Shown piece after piece: positions 1 to 5,948 of a DNA stretch of 8,649 nt. Positions within the stretch are counted from its first letter, which is position 1; each line of letters begins with the position of its first letter. Origin of the DNA: an uncultured Collinsella sp. (GTDB lineage Bacteria; Actinomycetota; Coriobacteriia; Coriobacteriales; Coriobacteriaceae); assembly GCA_900551195.1 (NCBI GenBank), contig URVD01000068.1, forward strand, positions 1 to 8,649. The letters are read 5' to 3'. The position numbers and the translations under genes are program-made. The notes beneath the pieces were generated by a model, which had not been told where the DNA came from, did no database searches, and saw only the letters and a list, made by a program, of their open reading frames with translations.

Positions 1-241
1 TGCCCGCGGGCGTGAAGCTGCTTGTTTGGTTGAGTGATGGGCTGTCGAGTCCGACAGTCTGCATGTCATCGATTGCCGGAGCCTTGTTAATCGTCGGATC
101 GTCCAATGTGATGCCTTCGAGCATTGCTTTTTCGAGGTCGATTCGTTGACGCTCTTCGGAATCCTGGCGAAGCTCCTCCTGGATTCGTTTCTTCTCCTCA
201 ATAAACCGTCTGAGCACAAACAGTCTCAGGTCCTCTTGCAT
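1..241 (-). CDS. Hypothetical charged helical protein, C-terminus missing at the left edge
   Basis: An ATG at 241-239 on the minus strand opens a frame with no stop for 80 codons to the window edge. It begins MQEDLRLFVLRRFIEEKKR and continues with more Glu/Arg/Gln-rich sequence, so residues 1 to about 45 are probably one long amphipathic helix or short coiled coil. After that it becomes more polar (LDDPTINKAP..., then Ser/Thr/Gln-rich). The start lies inside the last codons of the upstream nuclease-like gene, overlapping it by 16 bases in a different frame. No good ribosome site sits at the usual distance (GAAGG is about 25 bases upstream), so translation is probably coupled to the upstream gene. 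In-frame codons upstream of the ATG reach a TAG with no other ATG, GTG or TTG, so this is the only likely start. I do not recognise the family. A small partner of the upstream protein is possible but unproven. Confidence 0.6.
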   Translation of the reverse strand, partial: MQEDLRLFVLRRFIEEKKRIQEELRQDSEERQRIDLEKAMLEGITLDDPTINKAPAIDDMQTVGLDSPSLNQTSSFTPAG

Positions 242-1128
242 GATTTGAAAGTCTTTTGGCGTATGCCTTCTTTCCGCTGGATTGCCTCCATGACCCTAAC
301 GAAAGAGCTGGCATGCATAAAGGAATAACGGCTGACAGTGATGATTCCGTACCCCATGGACGCAAGCGCATTCTTGCGCTCCTCGTCGATAGCGCGGTCT
401 TCTTCAGCGTCGTGATAAAACCCGTTGTATTCAATATCTGTTCGAGATTTCTTCAGATATGCATCCATAAAGAACTTTTTGCGTCTCGTGGTGACCTTCA
501 CCTCGTAGTCGGTCTCAATTCCTTTAATGCCAAGCCCTCCTTCGCTTTTGGGCAACGTAAGCATCATGGCAAAGGCCGTTTCCATGGGAGACCGACATCC
601 ATCGCGTACACATTGAATCGACTTTCGGGCAAGGGCCAAACCGTCACATCTGGTAATGGAATTAAAGAACTGCTTTAGCCTCTCGGTCGAGGTAAGCGCG
701 AAACGCTCGGTATAGGAGCCGGTTCCTAGGGAATAAGCGCCGCACAGTTCAAAGTAGTACTCCACTAGTTCGCGAAAAGGGAGATAGGTGGCGGCCTGAA
801 GTGCACAAAGCTCAACACCAACAACGAAGATGTCTTCTCCGAGCTCTATAAAGCGTGAGTTTGAGAATCGCTTTGACGAAACGTGGCATTGACAGTTCAT
901 CGCGTAGCGCGCGTTCCTGCGATCAAACACCGTTACCTCGAGGGGATCGTTTGCGTCGCGGGCAACATCATGTTTGGCGAGCCATTCTGCGGCTGCGTCG
1001 AGGAGTGCTCCGCTGGGGCATGATCCGTAAATTGCGGCAGGGCTGCAGGACTCGATGTCTTTCGCAGACACCGAATGCGCGGCTTGGTAGACCGCTTTTG
1101 CAGTGGTATGTGACAATACGATACTCAT
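226..1128 (-). CDS. Nuclease-like protein with C-terminal PD-(D/E)XK / DUF559-like domain
   Basis: This 300-residue protein appears to have two parts. Residues 1 to about 175 are a helical region starting MSIVLSHTTAKAVYQ, which resembles Coriobacteriia proteins sometimes annotated as AbiEi-like. The C-terminal part, about 180-285, resembles Vsr/DUF559-type PD-(D/E)XK nucleases. It has SPMET with E183 on a helix, F219-F220-M221-D222 in the position of the catalytic Asp, D231-I-E233-Y-N-G as the E-x-DG-like strand, H239, a D..R helix ending near R251, and GYGIITVS as the last strand. The usual Lys of the motif is not obvious (Tyr-Asn in its place), so activity is uncertain. The start has no clear Shine-Dalgarno sequence. 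Codon use and base composition are more AT-rich than in the neighbours, which suggests transfer. A DNA-processing or toxin-antitoxin/defence role is inference; an inactive nuclease fold used for DNA binding is the alternative. Confidence 0.75.
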   Translation of the reverse strand: MSIVLSHTTAKAVYQAAHSVSAKDIESCSPAAIYGSCPSGALLDAAAEWLAKHDVARDANDPLEVTVFDRRNARYAMNCQCHVSSKRFSNSRFIELGEDIFVVGVELCALQAATYLPFRELVEYYFELCGAYSLGTGSYTERFALTSTERLKQFFNSITRCDGLALARKSIQCVRDGCRSPMETAFAMMLTLPKSEGGLGIKGIETDYEVKVTTRRKKFFMDAYLKKSRTDIEYNGFYHDAEEDRAIDEERKNALASMGYGIITVSRYSFMHASSFVRVMEAIQRKEGIRQKTFKSCKRT

Positions 1129-1182
1129 GGCATATATCGTGTCAGCTAATGCCGTGTTGATGGCGCTGAGTGGAAAAGTCGT

Positions 1183-1210
1183 TTTAGAGGTCTAACCAAA
1201 TGCTGTCCAA
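1183..1210 (-). promoter_or_regulatory. Possible promoter for the nuclease-like gene
   Basis: On the minus strand TTGGAC (1210-1205) is followed after 16 bases by TCTAAA (1188-1183), a fair match to a housekeeping -35/-10 pair. Transcription would start near 1176, giving a leader of about 50 bases before the ATG at 1128. Another option is the AT-rich GATATAT just upstream of the ATG, which would suit a leaderless transcript. The assignment rests on pattern only. Confidence 0.25.
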
Positions 1211-1409
1211 AAGCTTGACGCAATTATGGGTCGGTACGCCCTAAATAAATGTTTTCGCAGCTTGGCTATAGCATGGAAACACTCAATTGCTGCACATTTG
1301 GTATCGGTGCATCGCCATCCGAGTACAAATCACGTGTCGGGAAAGTGCTGAAATAAGTAAAAAATAGGGTTCAGAATTTGTGAAGAGCGGGCCTGCTTAT
1401 GGAACGTGG

Positions 1410-1447
1410 GGCGGCCCCGCTGCGGGGTTTCCCGCTGCGAGGCCGCC
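1410..1447. terminator. GC-rich hairpin downstream of the exonuclease, possible terminator
   Basis: GGCGGCC (1410-1416) pairs with GGCCGCC (1441-1447). Inside it, CCCCG (1415-1419) can pair with CGGGG (1423-1427), or alternatively GCGGG (1423-1427 region) with CCCGC (1431-1435), so several folds compete. The element lies about 35 bases past the exonuclease stop on the minus strand. No T-run follows on that strand, so if it terminates transcription it is not a canonical intrinsic terminator. Confidence 0.35.
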
Positions 1448-1480
1448 TTCGTGAGCAAGCAGTGTTTGTCGCAGGCGTTG

Positions 1481-2449
1481 CTATTTCGCAAACAGGTTCT
1501 TGAGGTTGAACTCGGCTTGGACGGTGCGGAGCATGAGGTCGGTGTCGTCCAAGCCCAGGTGCTGCTCGTTGGCGTCGGCGGCGAGGGTTCCACGGCGGCG
1601 CGCCCAGTTCTCGAGCGCGGCTGGGGCGGACTCGCGGGGGAGCGAGCGCACGTCGGCGTCCAGGCTGCGGCAGATCTGGCGCGAGTCGATGACGATGATC
1701 TTGCCGGCGCGGCGTGCCTCGGCGTAGCCGTCCAGGTGGATCTTGAACCAGCTGTCCTCAAAGGCGGCGTTGTGTGCCATGTACGGGTACTTCTTCATAA
1801 GCTTGAGCAGCTGCTTTTGCAGCTCTTTGTTCTCGCGGAACGGCTTTTTGCCGTCGATGTCGTCCCAGGTGATGTGGTGGATGTTCGATAGCGGCACATC
1901 CTCGCCGCGGTAGATGTCGGGCAGGCCGCAGTAGTGTGCCTCGGCGTCATGCGGCACGGCGTCGCTGGTGAGATCCATGATCTCCCAGCCCACGTTGATG
2001 ATATAGCCGCGCTCGGGTGCACGGCCGGTGGTCTCGATGTCGATACCGAGCACGGTGCCCTGGATGGGCTTGCGGGCGTAGGCCACGCCGAGCGCGTCGC
2101 GGTCGCCGCGGATTTCGCGCATAACGGACGCGGCGGTGCGCTTTTGCATCTTGCCGATGGCGGCGCAGGTGTCGGCGTCGGACAGGCCGCGCGAGAGCGT
2201 CGCGGGCGTCACGTTGCGCAGACGCGCCTCGCCAATCTGGTCGCACAGGTCGCGGTTGCGGTCGGCCAGGTCGCGCACGGTGGCAAAGTCGAAGCCGGGG
2301 TCGCCCTCGGCGGTAAAGTACTCGGTCTCGAGCACCTTGAGGGCCTCCTCGCCCTTCTGGCGCTCGGACTCCATGGCGCCGTGGTCGCCGTAGATAAACA
2401 TGGGGATAAACGGCTGGCGCTCGTATTCGAGTGCTTGCGATACGTTCAT
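1481..2449 (-). CDS. DEDDh-type 3'-5' exonuclease (DnaQ-like) with N-terminal extension
   Basis: The protein (322 residues) carries the three exonuclease motifs of the DnaQ/RNase T fold in order. ExoI is GIDIETTG with D137 and E139. ExoII is MAHNAAFED with H226, N227 and D232. ExoIII is HLGLDD with H297 and D302, the Hx4D spacing of the DEDDh class. Such enzymes remove nucleotides from 3' ends of DNA or RNA using two metal ions; the sequence does not tell which substrate. The core spans about 132-322. Residues 1-130 are a charged, mainly helical region (e.g. ERQKGEEALKVLETEYF, then ATVRDLADRNRDLC) that I cannot assign to a family. The start is well supported by AAGGAG six bases before the ATG. 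It is a single-gene unit, divergent from the permease gene. The fold call is firm; the biological role (repair, RNA turnover) is open. Confidence 0.85.
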   Translation of the reverse strand: MNVSQALEYERQPFIPMFIYGDHGAMESERQKGEEALKVLETEYFTAEGDPGFDFATVRDLADRNRDLCDQIGEARLRNVTPATLSRGLSDADTCAAIGKMQKRTAASVMREIRGDRDALGVAYARKPIQGTVLGIDIETTGRAPERGYIINVGWEIMDLTSDAVPHDAEAHYCGLPDIYRGEDVPLSNIHHITWDDIDGKKPFRENKELQKQLLKLMKKYPYMAHNAAFEDSWFKIHLDGYAEARRAGKIIVIDSRQICRSLDADVRSLPRESAPAALENWARRRGTLAADANEQHLGLDDTDLMLRTVQAEFNLKNLFAK

Positions 2450-2530
2450 ATGCTACTCCTTGGACGGGCCGCGTTGTGCGGCTCGAGGTTACTGAGTTAT
2501 GGCGAGATGATAGTTTACCATAGGCAACTA

Positions 2531-2558
2531 TTGGCACCGCGCCCGGGACAACTACAAT
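2531..2558 (+). promoter_or_regulatory. Likely promoter of the heavy-metal permease gene
   Basis: TTGGCA (2531-2536) and TACAAT (2553-2558) are separated by 16 bases and form a good sigma-70-type match. Transcription would begin near 2565, leaving a leader of only about 55 bases. That is too short for a yybP-ykoY manganese riboswitch, and I see no other structured leader. A second TACAAT at 2583-2588 lacks a -35 at proper spacing (TTGACC is only 11 bases upstream). Confidence 0.5.
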
Positions 2559-2620
2559 ACCCTAGTTGACCGCTAGGACTTTTACAATGCTGCCGAAAGA
2601 CACGAAAGGTTCCATCCGTC

Positions 2621-3709
2621 ATGGATTTACTGATTGATATTCTGCTCGACGCCGGCAAGGACACGCTGTCGCTGGTGCCGTTTTTGTTGGTGACGTATCT
2701 TGCTCTCGAGACACTTGAGCACGTTGCGGGCGACCGCGTCAACGGCGCTATCAAGCGCGCCGGCGCTGCGGGTCCCGTGGTTGGCTCGCTGCTGGGCATG
2801 GTGCCGCAGTGCGGATTTTCGGCCATGGCAGCAACGCTGTACGCCGGCCGTGTCGTGACCTTGGGCACGTTGGTGGCGGTGTTCCTTTCGACCTCCGACG
2901 AGATGCTGCCGCTGTTGCTTGCCGAGCAGGTTCCCGTGCAGACTATGGCGATGCTTTTGGCTTCGAAAGCGCTGATCGCACTGGTCACGGGTTTTATCGT
3001 GGACGCTGCCATTCGCGGCCTGCGCCGTAACGCCCGCGCGCACGCGGCGATTCGCCGTACCGTGCTGGGAACCGCGGCCAATCCGGCCCACGTGAACTGC
3101 GCGCACGACGACCGCAGCGGCGGTGACATCATCGACGAGGTGGCCGAGGCGGGCGTGAGCGCCGACCACATCCACGAGCTGTGCGAGCGCGACCATTGCG
3201 GATGTGATGAAGACGAAGACGAGCACGAACACGGACATGGCCACGATCACGGTCATGAGGGCGAACATGAACACCATGATGGTCGCGGTCACTCTCACTC
3301 CCACGAAGGGACGCCTGTCCTGTCGATCATCCGCAGTGCGATCTCGCACACCGTGCAGGTCTCGGTATTCATTTTTCTGGTGACGCTGATTCTGGTCGCC
3401 GTGCTCGAGACGTTCGGCGAGTCCGCGATCGAGCAGTTCCTGCGCGGCAACGAGACACTCGCTGTCCTGGGTTCGGCGCTTGTCGGGCTGATTCCCAATT
3501 GCTCGGCGAGCGTGGTCATTACACAGCTGTATCTGGAAGGCGCGCTGCAACTGGCGCCGATGCTCGCCGGCACGCTCATTTCCGCCGGCGTGGGTTATCT
3601 GGTGCTGTTCCGCACCAACCGCAGCGCCCGCGAAAATGCCGTGTTCCTGATCATGATGTACGTCATCGGCGCTGGCTGGGGCCTCATCCTCTCCGCCGTT
3701 GGCCTCTAA
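2621..3709 (+). CDS. Putative heavy-metal/arsenic/manganese efflux permease (ArsP_2-like) with His-rich loop
   Basis: This 362-residue integral membrane protein is built as two related halves. Each half has a membrane block with a Pro-x-Cys signature: PQCGFSA at 62-68 followed by LYAGRVVTLGTL, and PNCSASV at 292-298 followed by LYLEGALQLAPML. That duplicated pattern matches the putative 10-TM heavy-metal exporter family (PF11449, ArsP_2), whose members are annotated as arsenic efflux or manganese transporters. Between the halves lies a soluble loop of about 95 residues. It includes C188, C193, C195 and an acidic stretch, then a run at 202-228 with 12 histidines, a plausible metal-binding or sensing segment. 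Hydrophobic segments fall near 16-33, 50-75, 80-100, 108-128, 243-263, 280-300, 310-330 and 340-360. An AAAGG ribosome site lies about 11 bases before the ATG. The gene has its own promoter and terminator. The transported ion cannot be read from the sequence; Mn, Zn, Ni or As are all possible. Confidence 0.85.
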   Translation: MDLLIDILLDAGKDTLSLVPFLLVTYLALETLEHVAGDRVNGAIKRAGAAGPVVGSLLGMVPQCGFSAMAATLYAGRVVTLGTLVAVFLSTSDEMLPLLLAEQVPVQTMAMLLASKALIALVTGFIVDAAIRGLRRNARAHAAIRRTVLGTAANPAHVNCAHDDRSGGDIIDEVAEAGVSADHIHELCERDHCGCDEDEDEHEHGHGHDHGHEGEHEHHDGRGHSHSHEGTPVLSIIRSAISHTVQVSVFIFLVTLILVAVLETFGESAIEQFLRGNETLAVLGSALVGLIPNCSASVVITQLYLEGALQLAPMLAGTLISAGVGYLVLFRTNRSARENAVFLIMMYVIGAGWGLILSAVGL

Positions 3710-3717
3710 GTAGGCCT

Positions 3718-3793
3718 AAAAAATGGGCTTCAAATAGCCATGCTCAGCGCCTGCGCAATGCGGCGACGCATGGCATTTTGAAGCCCGTTTTTT
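3718..3793 (+). terminator. Long intrinsic terminator after the permease gene
   Basis: AAAAAATGGGCTTCAAA (3718-3734) pairs with 3777-3793, giving a 17-bp stem with one G-U pair. After a 2x2 internal loop, GCCATGC (3737-3743) pairs with GCATGGC (3768-3774), and a short CGCC/GGCG pair closes the top. The 3' side ends in TTTTTT (3788-3793). The matching A-run on the other side means it could also work for minus-strand transcripts. It begins eight bases after the permease stop. Confidence 0.85.
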
Positions 3794-3824
3794 GTTGAGC
3801 CATGGATTCCGAGCGCTCACACCG

Positions 3825-3871
3825 CTCAAAACAAAAAGGTAGATTTTAGGCATGTCTCAAAAATCTACCTT
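3825..3871 (-). terminator. Intrinsic terminator of the DUF308-YaiI unit
   Basis: Read on the minus strand, a perfect 12-bp stem (AAGGTAGATTTT at 3871-3860 with its complement at 3847-3836) closes a 12-base loop and is followed by the T-rich TTTGTTTTGAGC. The stem starts only two bases after the YaiI stop codon. It stands back to back with the permease terminator, insulating the two convergent units. Confidence 0.85.
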
Positions 3872-3873
3872 GG

Positions 3874-4356
3874 TTAGTGCAGCAACTCGGTGAGGTTGCG
3901 TTTAAAGCGGGCGCGGTCTTCGCTGGTAAATGCCGCCGGCCCGCGAGTGCGTCCGCCGGCGCGGCGTACCTTCTTTTCCTCGTGGCGAATAAACAGCTGC
4001 ATGTCGATGGTTGCTTTGTCGTAGACGCGCCCGCGCACACCGATAGCGGCGGCATCGCGCCCGAGCACCATGCTCGCCAAGCCAATGTCCTGCGTCACGA
4101 CCACGTCGCCCGCCTGCAGGCGTTCGACAATGGCAAAGTCGGCGCTGTCGGCGCCCACGCTCACGTCGAGCGTCGTGACCCAAAAGCCGCGTCGCGCGTG
4201 CTCGGCATCGCGCGGGTCGTCGCGGCGAATGTGCCGTTCCAGGTTTTGCGTGCTGTTGCCGGCGATAACAACGGCGACGCCCGCCCGCCGCGCGCAGTCA
4301 ATCGACTCGCGCGTGACCGGGCAGGCGTCGGCATCAATAAAGAGCGTTCGCGGCAT
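3874..4356 (-). CDS. YaiI/YqxD family protein (UPF0178, DUF188)
   Basis: The 160-residue product matches the whole length of the YaiI/YqxD family (PF02639). Signatures are FIDADACPV near the N-terminus (D8, D10, C12), VSVGADSADFAIVER at 66-79, VVTQDIGLA at 86-94 and the C-terminal RGPAAFTSEDRARF at 138-151. The acidic residues D8, D10, D72 and D90 form a pattern like PIN-domain nucleases, to which this family has been related. An RNase activity is therefore plausible but not shown. The start codon follows directly on the TAG of the upstream DUF308 gene (TAGATG) with no strong ribosome site of its own, so translation is probably coupled. A terminator follows two bases after the stop. Family identification is firm and the cellular role is unknown. 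Confidence 0.9.
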   Translation of the reverse strand: MPRTLFIDADACPVTRESIDCARRAGVAVVIAGNSTQNLERHIRRDDPRDAEHARRGFWVTTLDVSVGADSADFAIVERLQAGDVVVTQDIGLASMVLGRDAAAIGVRGRVYDKATIDMQLFIRHEEKKVRRAGGRTRGPAAFTSEDRARFKRNLTELLH

Positions 4357-4959
4357 CTAGTGCACCAGTTTGCCAAATTGAATAGCGCGAACAATCAGCG
4401 TTACGCCAAACACCAGCAGCGCGGCGCCGCTAAAGATGACGAGCATCTTGGCCGACCACAGCGGATAGATAAACACGAACATGCCGGCGATGATGGAAAG
4501 TGCGCCGCTCAGGATGGCGAGGGCGCGGTTGGACGAAAGCTCGGACTCCAGAATGGACATGACACCTTCGACAATCCAGCCAAAGCCGGCCACGATAACC
4601 ACCATCGTGGTGAGCGTCGCGGTCGAGAAGGCCTGGTTGCGCAGGATTATGACGCCGCCCAAGATAATGAGTAGGTTGGAGATGATGCTCGTCACGCGCC
4701 AGCCGGTGGGTAGCAGCGGCTCAAAAATGGCAGTGAACAGTCTGATGGCAGCAGTGATTACAAAGTAAAAACCCAGGACGGTCGTCAAAAAGACGAGGGA
4801 CTTGGCGGGTGCAAAAAGCAGCGCGATACCAGCAATGAGTGCTAAGACGCCCGTGATGGCGTAGATCCAGCGTACGGCCTTGACGGCTTTGCCCGCCATG
4901 CTTTTCTCGTCAAATCCAAACTGGCTCGATTGCTTATCATCGTTCTTAAAGATGCCCAT
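4357..4959 (-). CDS. HdeD-like six-helix membrane protein (DUF308)
   Basis: This 200-residue protein has a polar N-terminal tail of about 28 residues (MGIFKNDDKQSSQFGF...) followed by six hydrophobic segments near 31-50, 55-78, 88-106, 114-137, 145-165 and 168-191. Short Arg- or Glu-bearing turns separate them. The spacing and the repeated Gly-rich helices (GVLALIAGIALLFAP, GALSIIAGMFVFIYP, three-fold repeat feel) match the DUF308/HdeD family (PF03729). HdeD in E. coli is linked to acid resistance, but most family members have no assigned function, so I do not transfer that role. Start choice is well supported by AAAGGAG about five bases upstream of the ATG. It is the first gene of a two-gene unit with the YaiI-like protein, whose ATG abuts its stop. 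Confidence 0.85.
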   Translation of the reverse strand: MGIFKNDDKQSSQFGFDEKSMAGKAVKAVRWIYAITGVLALIAGIALLFAPAKSLVFLTTVLGFYFVITAAIRLFTAIFEPLLPTGWRVTSIISNLLIILGGVIILRNQAFSTATLTTMVVIVAGFGWIVEGVMSILESELSSNRALAILSGALSIIAGMFVFIYPLWSAKMLVIFSGAALLVFGVTLIVRAIQFGKLVH

Positions 4960-5112
4960 GATGTCTCCTTTCCGCGCGGCGTAAGCCGTATGTCTTGCAA
5001 CCAGTATCGCCCAAGGGCGCCGTCGCGTGGGGCGGGAAGGGCGAATGGGAGCCTCATCTTCCCGAATTGTTACCTTTGTTCCCGTTTGGATGTGGGATAT
5101 TCAACAGCTGTG

Positions 5113-5146
5113 GAACATTGTTCGGCTGTGTGAAATTGCCTACGTT
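5113..5146 (+). promoter_or_regulatory. Possible promoter with overlapping GAACA palindrome before the nitroreductase gene
   Basis: TTGTTC (5118-5123) and TACGTT (5141-5146) are spaced by 17 bases and could be a weak promoter for the nitroreductase unit, with start near 5153. The -35 overlaps a perfect inverted repeat, GAACA-T-TGTTC (5113-5123), in the position expected of a repressor or activator site. Both assignments are pattern-based. Confidence 0.3.
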
Positions 5147-5193
5147 TTAGGTTAGATTTTCCTAAGAACAATTGACTTTAATTGGGGGTTCCT

Positions 5194-5865
5194 ATGAACG
5201 AAACAGTTCCCGCGGCGCCGGTAGGCGCTGAGTCGATGGCAAAGCAAGGTTGCGAAAAGCTCGGCCTGGACACGTTTGACGCGCTGGTCCGCCGCGCCCG
5301 CACGTGCCGCCGCTTTGACGAGTCTATGCGCGTGCCGCGCGAGTTTTTGCTCGAGTTGGCGGAACTGGCGCACCTGGCTCCCTGCGGCGCCAATGCTCAG
5401 CGTCTGCGTTTTCATGTGGTGAGCGGTGCCGAGGATTGCGCGCGTGTATTTGATGAGCTTGCATGGGCCGGCGCGCTTAAGGATTGGTCGGGTCCTGCCG
5501 AGGGCGAGCGTCCGACCGGCTACATCGCGATTCTGGCTGAGCGCGCCGTTCCGGGCAAGCCTGCCGCTCCCATTACCGAGGTCGACACGGGCATTGCCGC
5601 GCAGACGATGATGCTCGCCGCTCGCAGCGCCACGCCCGAGGTGGCAGCCTGCATGTTCAAGGCCTTTACGCCCCACGCGATCGATGCTATGGGGCTCGAT
5701 AACGACAAGTATGAGCTCAAGCTGATCATGGCTTTTGGCGTGCCGGCCGAGACGCAGATGATCGATGCGATCGATTCCAACCCCGACGGCTCCATCAATT
5801 ATTGGCGCGACGAGGCGCGGGTGCACCACGTACCCAAGCGTTCGCTCGCCGACGTGCTGGTGTAG
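5194..5865 (+). CDS. Nitroreductase family flavoprotein
   Basis: I start this 223-residue protein at the ATG at 5194, which has a GGGGG ribosome site at 5184-5188. An in-frame TTG at 5182 lies inside that ribosome site and is unlikely. The nitroreductase (PF00881) pattern is visible. RRARTCRRF at 33-41 is the usual FMN-phosphate-binding Arg segment. The helix LLELAELAHLAPCGANAQ at 52-69 includes N67, and the central helix DTGIAAQTMMLAA spans 131-143. The C-terminal LKLIMAFGVPAE is the family's last core strand. Members are FMN-dependent NAD(P)H oxidoreductases acting on nitro compounds, quinones or other electron acceptors, usually as dimers in the cytoplasm; the substrate here is unknown. 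The tail YWRDEARVHHVPKRSLADVLV is typical of a subgroup often seen in anaerobes. It heads a three-gene run with two histidine phosphatases, 83 bases ahead of the first. Confidence 0.85.
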   Translation: MNETVPAAPVGAESMAKQGCEKLGLDTFDALVRRARTCRRFDESMRVPREFLLELAELAHLAPCGANAQRLRFHVVSGAEDCARVFDELAWAGALKDWSGPAEGERPTGYIAILAERAVPGKPAAPITEVDTGIAAQTMMLAARSATPEVAACMFKAFTPHAIDAMGLDNDKYELKLIMAFGVPAETQMIDAIDSNPDGSINYWRDEARVHHVPKRSLADVLV

Positions 5866-5900
5866 TTGAGCGTCGCCGCGGTGCAATCCGGCGGCAAAAT

Positions 5901-5931
5901 CACCACAAAGGCTCCTGTCCCCTTTGTGGTG
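5901..5931. repeat. REP-like palindrome between nitroreductase and phosphatase genes
   Basis: CACCACAAAGG (5901-5911) and CCTTTGTGGTG (5921-5931) form a perfect 11-bp inverted repeat around a 9-base loop containing TCCTGTCC. No T-run follows, so it is not a normal intrinsic terminator. Palindromes carrying GTCCCC/GGGGAC next to such arms resemble REP-type intergenic repeats. The hairpin ends five bases before the ribosome site of the next gene and might influence its translation. The repeat identity is inference from one copy. Confidence 0.5.
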
Positions 5932-5936
5932 GTACG

Positions 5937-5945
5937 AGGGGAGGG
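5937..5945 (+). promoter_or_regulatory. Ribosome-binding site fixing the GTG start of phosphatase 1
   Basis: AGGGGAGGG lies four bases (from its GGAGG core) before GTG 5949-5951. It selects this GTG over longer in-frame openings upstream that would read through the palindrome. The protein from this GTG begins directly with the conserved catalytic strand. Confidence 0.7.
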
Positions 5946-5948
5946 TGT

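Larger units (their letters stand above)
1129..1480. other. AT-rich intergenic region with no supported gene
   Basis: I find no credible coding region here. Frames on both strands are short and lack ribosome sites. The stretch holds the possible promoter for the nuclease-like gene (1183-1210), a pair of nested short inverted repeats (1195-1302), a perfect GCTATAGC palindrome at 1265-1272 and a GC-rich foldable element at 1410-1447. The 1200-1390 part is distinctly more AT-rich than the exonuclease gene beside it, so the composition break between the two regions falls within this gap. Confidence 0.6.

Noticed and set aside
1127..1195. Small plus-strand frame of 22 codons (MAYIVSANAVLMAL...)
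   Set aside because: It has no ribosome site and overlaps the start of the nuclease-like gene; the length is compatible with chance.
1934..2569. Long plus-strand frame opposite the exonuclease gene
   Set aside because: It is the antisense shadow of a gene with clear DEDDh motifs, is low-complexity Gly/Ala/Val-rich, and lacks a domain or ribosome site.
2559..2620. Manganese (yybP-ykoY) riboswitch before the permease
   Set aside because: The leader after the likely promoter is only about 55 bases and shows none of the conserved loops.
2627..3550. Long minus-strand frame of about 300 codons opposite the permease gene
   Set aside because: The Arg/His/Gln-rich composition is typical of GC-rich antisense frames, and the plus strand encodes a recognisable membrane protein with promoter and terminator.
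3877..4674. Plus-strand frame opposite YaiI and DUF308
   Set aside because: It crosses two well-supported genes and their junction and has no family signature.
5113..5123. LexA (SOS) box
   Set aside because: The Gram-positive LexA box has GAAC and GTTC four bases apart; here they are three apart and the flanking bases do not match.
5182..5193. TTG start for the nitroreductase
   Set aside because: The TTG overlaps the GGGGG ribosome site of the ATG at 5194 and has no site of its own.
5152..5886. Minus-strand frame opposite the nitroreductase
   Set aside because: His/Arg-rich antisense shadow of a gene with a clear flavoprotein pattern.
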